Assembly: GCA_964523735.1 (NCBI GenBank)
Contig: CAZFYZ010000009.1
Location: 1-56,296 of the forward strand
From: CAZFYZ01 sp964523735
Lineage (GTDB): Bacteria; Armatimonadota; UBA5829
Direction of reading: 5' to 3'
Length of the DNA stretch: 56,296 bases
The stretch's first letter is position 1. The number at the start of each line of letters is the position of its first letter. The translations under genes and the position numbers were made by a program. Of the stretch, positions 15,583 to 23,151 are shown one piece after another. Below the pieces are notes generated by a model. It saw only the letters and a program-made list of their open reading frames with translations. It was not told where the DNA came from and searched no databases.

Positions 15583-17232
15583 TCAGAAGCTGATGGTGGT
15601 CTCCAGTCTCGGATTGACCACCTCGCATCTATCCCCGATCTCGCGTTCGAAAACATCCGGTTGCTGTGTGTGGATTGGAATCACTATGCCGGGACCCATA
15701 TCGGAGATGAACTGCAGAAGATCAGGACCGCTTGCGTGGCCCGACACGTGTTCTCGATGAATCCCGGCACCGTTATTGATGCCGAAGAAATCGAGCCAGT
15801 GAGCCAGTTTCTGCTCGTCCAGAACCATTTCATCGGAGAATGGTTCCGTTGCCGCCCTGACGAATACACTTCCTTGCGCCGGGTGCACGTCCAGTAGTTC
15901 GTTCATATCGAAATAACCGGCGTGCAGTATGTACTTCGATGGATTAGCGGCGATCTCGTACGCTCTGGCCCCATCATAATAGTGGCAGAGCCGGGGCTTC
16001 AGATACTCGCTGTCACCCGACAGAAACGCCTCGCGCATCTCTTTTGAATTGCCCCATTCAGTGCAACCTGCAAGATGCTTGCTGTTGGAGTAGTCAGCAA
16101 GCGAGTATGTGAGTGACTGCGTGCGCTTCAGATAGACTCGGACGCTCTCGCTCTGGGATAGCTCAGGCCACTCATTAGGCTCCATGTCTCGTAGTATGCT
16201 CCAAAGATACGCTATCTTGGGGCTCACGGCGACTGTACGCCCGGTGGCCTTGGCGACGTTCAGTATGGTCTGAAAACGGGTCGTGTCCTTCCATCCAAAA
16301 TCAACGATTGCAAGCCCGCTGCTCTGGGAGATCGTCTCACGAATCCGATTCTCAACATCGCTTTCGTCGTCACTGCTCGAAGAACCAACCCTCGTTCCTT
16401 CCGTGATGACAATATCCGGGTTCAGACCTTTGGTTCGTTTTCTGAGTGTCGCGGTTATGCAGTCGGAACCAATGCTGAATCTGCCGTGAAAGCGAATATC
16501 ACCCGTGTAGAATACTGTCTTGCCGGACGGAGCTTTGATATAGAATGCAAGAGCGCCGGGAACGCTGTGGTCTACGGCCACGGCCTCGACCTCGAAATCC
16601 CCAACGCGGAACACCTGCCCCGGACTTACTGCCCTGATATCTCTGGCGCAGTCTTCATGGTTCTTGTCGATACCTATCTCGCCCGGAAATGTGCTGGTAT
16701 TCCCACACTCCTTGATAGTGCGAGTCGGGCACTGGCAGATATCAGATTCAAAACCGCCCTTGCCGATTTCCTCGGCGGCCTTGAGTATGGCATATGTTGC
16801 GGCCGAGCAGTAAACAGGAATACGGCGATCCAGATAGCTTAAGTGCTGGCAATGGTCTGTATGGCCGTGGGAAAGGAGCACGCCATGAAGCTTCGGTCCG
16901 TGGTTTGCGAGATGCTCACCATAGCTTATAAGGTCAGATTCAAACATCTGGCGAGCCGACGCAGGCAACCGTTGCCCGCAAACACCCTCCCACACACCGG
17001 CATGGCGTAGCATGTCGTGACGATAGATGCCTTGAATCGGCGGCAGCAGACCCAGCGTCAAGAGGTCGCGCAAGCATGAATTGGTGCGTGGCTGGAGGAA
17101 CTCATCGAAGAAGCTGCTTTCAGCGGAAAAGCTCTTGCCAAAATCCAGCATTATGGATGATCCGGAATCCTCCAGCAGTATCTTGTTACCGCCTATTTCA
17201 TTCACGGCACCGAAGCACGTGATGTTCAGCAT
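15583..17232 (-). CDS. RNase J-like metallo-beta-lactamase fold protein
   Basis: I choose the ATG at 17232 (MLNITCFGAVNEIGGNKI) because GGAGG lies seven bases upstream; an upstream start is possible. The 549-residue product has the 'G-x-x-x-E-I-G-G-N' N-terminus typical of RNase J and related enzymes, the metal motif LSHGHTDHCQHL, the later His (VAVDHSVPGAL) and Asp (FYTGDIRFHG), and a C-terminal IVIPIHTQQPD segment. It therefore probably hydrolyses phosphodiesters, perhaps RNA. It is transcribed away from the defence operon from a divergent promoter and could be a nuclease accessory to that locus. The beta-CASP part is less conserved than in true RNase J. Confidence 0.7.
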   Translation of the reverse strand: MLNITCFGAVNEIGGNKILLEDSGSSIMLDFGKSFSAESSFFDEFLQPRTNSCLRDLLTLGLLPPIQGIYRHDMLRHAGVWEGVCGQRLPASARQMFESDLISYGEHLANHGPKLHGVLLSHGHTDHCQHLSYLDRRIPVYCSAATYAILKAAEEIGKGGFESDICQCPTRTIKECGNTSTFPGEIGIDKNHEDCARDIRAVSPGQVFRVGDFEVEAVAVDHSVPGALAFYIKAPSGKTVFYTGDIRFHGRFSIGSDCITATLRKRTKGLNPDIVITEGTRVGSSSSDDESDVENRIRETISQSSGLAIVDFGWKDTTRFQTILNVAKATGRTVAVSPKIAYLWSILRDMEPNEWPELSQSESVRVYLKRTQSLTYSLADYSNSKHLAGCTEWGNSKEMREAFLSGDSEYLKPRLCHYYDGARAYEIAANPSKYILHAGYFDMNELLDVHPAQGSVFVRAATEPFSDEMVLDEQKLAHWLDFFGINNGAGIHREHVSGHASGPDLLQFISDMGPGIVIPIHTQQPDVFEREIGDRCEVVNPRLETTISF

Positions 17233-17294
17233 AAATGCCCTCCTCGTCCCAGAACACAGCCGCCGCATATTGGGGCCATCGCCAGCTTGCTGTG

Positions 17295-17323
17295 ATTATA
17301 GCAGATGCGCGCTTGGCTGTCAT
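17295..17323 (-). promoter_or_regulatory. Sigma70-type promoter of the RNase J-like gene
   Basis: On the minus strand ATGACA (17318-17323) and a perfect TATAAT (17295-17300) are 17 bases apart. Transcription would start about 50 bases before the ATG at 17232. Confidence 0.65.
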
Positions 17324-17335
17324 GGGCTAATACTT

Positions 17336-17360
17336 GTATGAGTCATACGCAGTCATAATC
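17336..17360. promoter_or_regulatory. Operator-like palindrome and direct repeat between divergent promoters
   Basis: GTATGAGTCATAC (17336-17348) is a perfect inverted repeat with one central base. It overlaps two in-register copies of AGTCATA starting at 17341 and 17351, one helical turn apart. The site lies between the -35 elements of the two divergent promoters, the classical place for a regulator controlling both. The small HTH protein encoded at 17513 is the nearest candidate regulator. Confidence 0.5.
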
Positions 17361-17375
17361 AATTGGCTGCATGAG

Positions 17376-17405
17376 ATGACAAGTGCCCAGCCTTTCTGCT
17401 ATAAT
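17376..17405 (+). promoter_or_regulatory. Sigma70-type promoter of the defence operon
   Basis: ATGACA (17376-17381) and a perfect TATAAT (17400-17405) are 18 bases apart, leaving a leader of about 100 bases before the HTH gene. No other good promoter is seen before the long genes, so this one may drive the whole 20-kb operon. Confidence 0.6.
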
Positions 17406-17512
17406 GGCGGACGAGCAACGGCTGGGCGCTAGCGGACTATCTAGTGTAACGTTCCATCTTACGAAAGCCGTTCTCATGCGTTGCTTCCACCGTGAGGCTA
17501 TGGAGTAGAAAA

Positions 17513-17746
17513 ATGGAAGATCGCTGGTTGTCGGTGAGTGAGATCTCTGAGTATCTCGGCGTTGTCCGAGAGAGCGTCTATCGCTGGTTAGCAAGTGGTA
17601 GCATGCCGGGACACAAGCTCGGTCGCCACTGGAAGTTCCGCAAGGATGAGGTCGACGAATGGGTTAGATCTGGTGGTGGGGATGAGCGGAATGCGAAAGA
17701 GCCTGCCCCAAATGAGCCCATAGACAGGCTGACAGACGTAACATAG
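17513..17746 (+). CDS. Excisionase-type helix-turn-helix protein
   Basis: The 77-residue product starts at ATG 17513, seven bases after GGAG. Residues 5-50 (WLSVSEISEYLGVVRESVYR, WLASGSMPGHKLGRHWKFRK) are the MerR-like 'excisionase family' (HTH_17) DNA-binding domain: the 'S-V-x-E-x-A/I-x-x-L-x-V' helix pair followed by the P-x-x-x-x-G-R-x-W-R/K-F wing. The tail is acidic and disordered. Such proteins act as excision factors or small regulators. No integrase is nearby, so a regulatory role for the adjacent divergent promoters is more likely. Confidence 0.8.
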   Translation: MEDRWLSVSEISEYLGVVRESVYRWLASGSMPGHKLGRHWKFRKDEVDEWVRSGGGDERNAKEPAPNEPIDRLTDVT

Positions 17747-17830
17747 TGCTTGCCGTGGATTGCAGTAAGATAGAGTATTCCCAGCGGCGACGAGACTACC
17801 TTGATCGAAACTCTTGAGGAGGAATGGCGG

Positions 17831-17983
17831 ATGAAACGAATCAAGAAAATCTGCGCGCAGTGCCCGAAGATCGCGCCCGGGCGCCGTGACAACGTGACAT
17901 TCGCCACGAGTCCTGTGCACGCTTTCGGGGTGCTAGAGAACTCGAGGTATTCATCAACAACCGGACTTGAGGCTTTGGCATGA
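17831..17983 (+). CDS. 50-residue peptide coupled to the helicase gene
   Basis: A strong GAGGAGG at 17816-17822 is followed after eight bases by ATG 17831. The frame runs to a TGA at 17981-17983 that overlaps the helicase ATG (ATGA). The product begins MKRIKKICAQCPKIAPG, is basic at the N-terminus and has a C-x-x-C pair. The coupling means the helicase, which has no strong ribosome-binding site of its own, is probably translated by terminating ribosomes. An alternative ATG at 17824 gives only 21 codons. Whether the peptide itself has a function is open. Confidence 0.5.
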   Translation: MKRIKKICAQCPKIAPGRRDNVTFATSPVHAFGVLENSRYSSTTGLEALA

Positions 17984-20900
17984 ATGTCTTCGAGACCCAC
18001 TCCAGAATCGTTGACGACTACGCCGATTACATTCGCAGCTTCATCAATATTGCTGACCCCGCGATAAGCGAAACGGTCAATGCGGCGCTTGCTGAGGGAA
18101 AACTCTGGCCTCAGCCGCTACTCCAGTTTAACCCGTCGTACGCGATGGCCGGGAGTGTAGTCGATATCGCCAAAGCTGGCACACTCCACGGAAGCATCAC
18201 CGATATATTCAAAGGCTACTCTCTCTATCAACACCAGATGGAAGCCATCAGGCTCGGTATTACCGGGGAGGACTTTGTCCTAACCTCAGGCACCGGTTCT
18301 GGAAAGTCCCTCACGTATATTGGGTCCATCTTCCACCATCTTCTTAATGATCCCCAATCCAACGGCGTGACAGCAGTCGTTTGCTATCCCATGAACGCTC
18401 TGATCAACTCCCAGACGAATGAGTTCATGACCTATAAGGAGAACTACGAAAAGAGCACGGGCAGAGATTTCCCCATCAGCTTCGGCCAGTATACAGGTCA
18501 GGAGAAGGAAGAGACTCGTAAGTCCATGAGGGAGAATCCGCCACAGATACTGCTGACTAACTATATGATGCTCGAACTCCTGCTCACTCGCGCGCAGGAG
18601 CGGCCTATTCGGGACGCAATCTACGAGAACCTTCGTTTCGTCGTGTTCGACGAACTCCACACTTACCGCGGCCGCCAAGGTGCGGACGTCGCCATGCTCA
18701 TTCGTCGGATCCGTGCACAGTGCAAGCAGCACGTCACGTGCATCGGCACATCCGCGACGATGGTGTCGGTTGGTAGTCTGGTTTCCCAGCGGGAAGAGGT
18801 TGCCCATGTTGCCACAACATTGTTTGGGCGTCCGTTTCGCCCTGAACAAGTCGTCAACGAGACTCTCACTCGCTCACTCGATTACTCCAACAATGTGCCA
18901 ACCAGCCAGGCTCTAGCCGAGGCCATCAGTGCAGGAATCAATGTACAAGGTGGCGAGTCAGAACTCAGATCGCACCCGGTTGCCGTGTGGCTCGAAAACC
19001 GCGTCGCACTCGAGGAGCGTGAAGGTCAACTCGTGCGTCGCCGACCGTGCCGGATCGGTGAAGTCGTCTCCGCTCTCGCCGAGGAGTCGGGATTGCCAGA
19101 GGATGTATGTCGCCAGTGCCTCGCCAACATGCTGCTCTGGATAAGCACAGTCAACCAGCAAGTCATCCAGAGTGGATCGCGCTACACCATCCTTCCTTTT
19201 AAGCTGCACCAGTTCATCGCTCAGACAGGTTCCGTTTACACGACACTTGATCAGGACGAGAACCGGTTCATCACGCTCGAGCCTGGGATATACAAGCAGG
19301 ACGACGAAAACAAGAAGCCAATCTTCCCGAACGTTTTCAGCCGCGCAACAGGGCGACCTTTCATCTGCGTCTCGCGTATCGGTGATCGACTTGAGCCACG
19401 CGAGTTTCGCGAGAACTCCGAGGAAGACTCGCCTGCCACGGATGGATACATAATAGTTGGTGACGACGTCTGGGATCCTGTTGGTGATCTTGATTACCTG
19501 CCTGAAGCTTGGTTGCGGGTAACGAAGAGCGGCGTTGTCCCCGATTCGAAGAAGGCGAGCAGATTTCCGATCAGGATATTCTTTGATGAATACGGACATT
19601 GCTCAGATACTAGCCCGCTGAAGTATTGTGGTTGGTTCATGCGCGCACCGCTGCTCTTCGATCCAACAGGCGGTGTCTTCTTCGACACAAAAACGAGCGA
19701 GGGAACTAAGCTGACGAAGCTCGGGAGTGAAGGCCGCAGCACATCAACCACCATAACAGCGTTTTCGATCCTTAACCAACTGCACGACGCGAACTACCAC
19801 CCGCGCGATCAGAAAGTCCTCAGCTTCACGGACAACCGTCAGGATGCCGCACTACAGGCTGGACACTTCAACGACTTCGTGCAGGTGGCCCAGTTCCGCG
19901 CGGGCCTGCACAAAGCTCTAGCGACAGCGTCTGATCACACCTTGACTTACGCGAGCATAGGCGAAGCCGTTTCTCGGGCGTTAGCACTCTCATTCTGCGA
20001 TTATGCAAACCGGGACGAAGAGCCAGCGTTCGAGAGCGTCCGCCGCGACTACGAGCAGACGTTCCAAGCGTACCTCTTTTATCGAGCTGTCTCGGATCTC
20101 CGTCGGAGCTGGCGGATCGTGCTCCCTAACCTGGAGCAGTGCGGCCTGCTCGCCGTCGACTACAGCGACCTCACCGAGATTTCAGCAGAGGATATGGCCT
20201 GGGCGGACATACCCATGGTCTGTGACATGGATCACGCGGATCGCCGCGACTTTCTCACCACTATACTGGACTTCTTTCGGCTGGAATATGCACTCCATAG
20301 CGAGAACTTCCTTACCCCCGTGCGCTTGAAGGAACATGAGAAGCACTTCCGAGAGCGACTAAAGGCTCCATGGACGCTTGACCGCGATGAGGATCTACGT
20401 GAGCCCTGCGTTATCCGCCTTGATCCGCTCCACAGGTCCGCACGGTTGTTCTCGAAAAGCATGGGGCCTACGAGCGCGCTGGGAAAGTACATCAAGCACA
20501 CCGCTAATCTGAAGGGACTCGACCCCGACATGCTACGAGGTGATAACTACCATGAGTTCATCATCGGCTTGATGCGAAAGCTCAAAGACGCCGACTATCT
20601 TGTCGAGCAGACTGCCAGGAGCGTGGAAAACAAGGAAGTCCCGGTATTCCGCCTTCGCATTGACAAGCTGGTGTGGCGGCTTGGCGACGGCGAGACGGTG
20701 AAGGCCGACATTGTCAAACGCCGCTCTTACAAAGACTTGAAACCTAAGCCGAACACGTTCTTTCGCGACCTGTACCGCCGAGACTTTTCCCAGGCAAAGC
20801 GCCTCCGAGCGGAGGACCACACTGGGCAGCTCAGCACCGAAACCCGCCAAGACCGCGAAGATAGGTTTCGTGCCGATTGGTTCCTCGATGAAGCAAAGAC

Positions 20901-23151
20901 GCAGTCTGACGAAGCGAAGATTCGCCGCGATTCTATCAGCGCTTTGTTCTGTTCTCCTACGATGGAACTCGGCATTGACATTGGCGGTCTGAGTGTGGTG
21001 CATCTTCGGAACGCACCGCCGAACGCCGCGAACTACGCACAGCGCTCCGGGCGGGCGGGACGAAGCGGACAGGGCGCGCTCGTATTTACCTATTGTTCCA
21101 GTTACGCTCCGCATGATCGTCACTACTTCCAGCAGCAGGTGGATCTCGTCGCGGGTGCTGTTCAAGCACCGCGATTGGACCTTTGTAACCGCGAATTGCT
21201 TCTGACACACCTGAATGCCCTTGCTATAAGCGAGATTGGGCTTCCCGGTCTCGAAGCGCAAGCTGGTGATCGGCCATCACTGATGCGCTTGGTTACAGAT
21301 GATAATGGCGACATGCCGCTGGCCCCTGGGGTTCGTGACGGGCTGCAGATTACGCATTCTACCTATGAGGCACTTAGAGCCACGTTTAGACGAGTCATTA
21401 ATGACTTTGAGGCCGAACTCGCTACACGTGCTGGTACCTGGTATTCCGAAGACTGGATCGATCAGAACCTCAACAACTTGGCTGACAATCTTGATTCTGC
21501 AATGACGCGGTGGCGTCGTCTTTATCGCTCTGCCCGATCACTCTTGACACGGGCTACCCAGCCAATCGAGAGCGGGCGACTCACCGTTGGCAGTGATGAG
21601 TACAAGAAGCACAAGTATCACCAAGACCAGGCCAATCGCCAGCTCAATCTGCTGCGAAACGATGTTGGCGGAGCGACAGAGCTGTCAGAGTTCTATCCTT
21701 ACCGCTACCTGGCGTCGGAGGGGTTTCTACCCGGCTACAACTTCACTAGGCTGCCGATTCGGATATTCGTGCCTACTGGGAGCACTGCGGGTGAGTTTAT
21801 CTCCCGCCCTCGATCAATAGCGCTTCGCGAATTCGGCCCTCTCAACATCATCTATCACAATGGTCGAAAGTACCGTGTGTCACAGTTGGTAGTACAGGAT
21901 GCGGAGTCCTCACTCACCGAGGCTAAGATCAGCACAAAGGCAGGATACTACCTCGTCGGGGAGCAGAAAGACCTCGAGATATGTCCGTTTGCTGGAGTGA
22001 ACCTCGGCGATAACGCAAACAAACAGCATCTCCATAACCTGCTTGAAATGTCCGAGTCGCGCGCTGAAGAGGTCGACCGGATATCGTGCGAGGAAGAGGA
22101 GCGCGTATCCCTCGGCTATCTCGTTCAGACTTATTTCGCGGTCGACGGCGGCGAGATAGATCGGGTGCGAAAGGCGATTGCACGTTCGAGTGAAACCAGT
22201 CTTCTGAATTTGCGTTACATTCCAGCCGCTCGACTCGTCCATGTGAACACGCAATGGCGTGCAAACAAGACGGAAGGCTTCCCTATCGGTCTGACTTCCG
22301 GCGACTGGCGCAGTTCGATGCCGGACGCAGAACACCAGCTTCGCGAGGATTTCCGGTTAGTGAAGCTCTGGACGTCCAGCCTTGCCGATGCCCTTTACAT
22401 CGAGCCGATCCAGCCGCTCGGACTCGATCCGCGTGGGGTTGTCACGTTGCAGCATGCATTAAAGCGTGCTATCGAAACTGTGTTCCAAGTAGAGCCAAGC
22501 GAGATCGGAGTTGTTACTGTCGGCGATCCTGAAGCGCCGAACATCCTTCTTTATGAGGCGGCAGAAGGTAGCCTCGGCATCCTTTCACAGTTCGTTGAGG
22601 ATGTGCAGACGTTCCACAATGTGATCGATACGGCAAAGGACATCTGCCGATTCGACGATCCTAAGTATCTCGCACCTGCTTCCTACGATGACCTGCTCAG
22701 TTACTATAACCAGCGGGACCATAAGGTCATTGATCGCTTCCTAATCCGAGACGCGCTCGACAAGTTGCTCATGTGCGAAGTTGAAGTGCAAACGAACTTG
22801 GGCTTTAGGGATTACGAAGAACACTATCAGGCTATGCTGCGCAACCTTGATCCCAACTCGTCCACGGAGCGTGCGTTTATCAAGTACCTTTACGACAATG
22901 GCCTGCGCCTGCCGGATGCGGCACAGAAGCGGGTCGAGGGAGTCTATTGCCAACCGGATTTCTACTACGAACCGCGCTTCTGGGTTGAATGCCACGGCAC
23001 GCCGCATGACGACCCCGCCGTTCGGGAAGCCGACGAGGAAAAGCGACAGGCGATCATAGCGAAGGGTGACGAGGTGTGGGTCTGGTACTACAAGGAAGAT
23101 CTGGCGACGAGGATCGCCCAGCGCCCTGACATCTTCAGGAGGGTACGATGA
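17980..23151 (+). CDS. YprA/DrmA-like DExH helicase with DUF1998-like region and C-terminal nuclease-like domain
   Basis: A 1723-residue superfamily 2 helicase. It shows a Q-like motif (YSLYQHQMEAI, about 80-90), Walker A TSGTGSGKS (102-110), TNYMMLELLL (193-202), motif II VVFDELHTYRG (221-231), GTSAT (256-260) and, after a long insertion, motif V/VI MELGIDIGG and QRSGRAGRSGQ (about 995-1030). A region near 1480-1545 ending NILLYEAAEGSLGIL matches the DUF1998/MZB part of YprA-family proteins. The last ~100 residues (STERAF, QPDFYY, WVECHG, EEKRQ) look like a DUF559/Vsr-type PD-(D/E)XK nuclease. YprA-family helicases are core to DISARM, Druantia and related defences. It overlaps the SNF2 gene by four bases. 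Confidence 0.85.
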   Translation: MNVFETHSRIVDDYADYIRSFINIADPAISETVNAALAEGKLWPQPLLQFNPSYAMAGSVVDIAKAGTLHGSITDIFKGYSLYQHQMEAIRLGITGEDFVLTSGTGSGKSLTYIGSIFHHLLNDPQSNGVTAVVCYPMNALINSQTNEFMTYKENYEKSTGRDFPISFGQYTGQEKEETRKSMRENPPQILLTNYMMLELLLTRAQERPIRDAIYENLRFVVFDELHTYRGRQGADVAMLIRRIRAQCKQHVTCIGTSATMVSVGSLVSQREEVAHVATTLFGRPFRPEQVVNETLTRSLDYSNNVPTSQALAEAISAGINVQGGESELRSHPVAVWLENRVALEEREGQLVRRRPCRIGEVVSALAEESGLPEDVCRQCLANMLLWISTVNQQVIQSGSRYTILPFKLHQFIAQTGSVYTTLDQDENRFITLEPGIYKQDDENKKPIFPNVFSRATGRPFICVSRIGDRLEPREFRENSEEDSPATDGYIIVGDDVWDPVGDLDYLPEAWLRVTKSGVVPDSKKASRFPIRIFFDEYGHCSDTSPLKYCGWFMRAPLLFDPTGGVFFDTKTSEGTKLTKLGSEGRSTSTTITAFSILNQLHDANYHPRDQKVLSFTDNRQDAALQAGHFNDFVQVAQFRAGLHKALATASDHTLTYASIGEAVSRALALSFCDYANRDEEPAFESVRRDYEQTFQAYLFYRAVSDLRRSWRIVLPNLEQCGLLAVDYSDLTEISAEDMAWADIPMVCDMDHADRRDFLTTILDFFRLEYALHSENFLTPVRLKEHEKHFRERLKAPWTLDRDEDLREPCVIRLDPLHRSARLFSKSMGPTSALGKYIKHTANLKGLDPDMLRGDNYHEFIIGLMRKLKDADYLVEQTARSVENKEVPVFRLRIDKLVWRLGDGETVKADIVKRRSYKDLKPKPNTFFRDLYRRDFSQAKRLRAEDHTGQLSTETRQDREDRFRADWFLDEAKTQSDEAKIRRDSISALFCSPTMELGIDIGGLSVVHLRNAPPNAANYAQRSGRAGRSGQGALVFTYCSSYAPHDRHYFQQQVDLVAGAVQAPRLDLCNRELLLTHLNALAISEIGLPGLEAQAGDRPSLMRLVTDDNGDMPLAPGVRDGLQITHSTYEALRATFRRVINDFEAELATRAGTWYSEDWIDQNLNNLADNLDSAMTRWRRLYRSARSLLTRATQPIESGRLTVGSDEYKKHKYHQDQANRQLNLLRNDVGGATELSEFYPYRYLASEGFLPGYNFTRLPIRIFVPTGSTAGEFISRPRSIALREFGPLNIIYHNGRKYRVSQLVVQDAESSLTEAKISTKAGYYLVGEQKDLEICPFAGVNLGDNANKQHLHNLLEMSESRAEEVDRISCEEEERVSLGYLVQTYFAVDGGEIDRVRKAIARSSETSLLNLRYIPAARLVHVNTQWRANKTEGFPIGLTSGDWRSSMPDAEHQLREDFRLVKLWTSSLADALYIEPIQPLGLDPRGVVTLQHALKRAIETVFQVEPSEIGVVTVGDPEAPNILLYEAAEGSLGILSQFVEDVQTFHNVIDTAKDICRFDDPKYLAPASYDDLLSYYNQRDHKVIDRFLIRDALDKLLMCEVEVQTNLGFRDYEEHYQAMLRNLDPNSSTERAFIKYLYDNGLRLPDAAQKRVEGVYCQPDFYYEPRFWVECHGTPHDDPAVREADEEKRQAIIAKGDEVWVWYYKEDLATRIAQRPDIFRRVR

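Noticed and set aside
15577..15897. 106-residue plus-strand frame
   Set aside because: Antisense to the conserved C-terminus of the RNase J-like protein.
17513..17746. Integration site with excisionase
   Set aside because: The HTH protein is of excisionase type, but no integrase or flanking direct repeat was seen.
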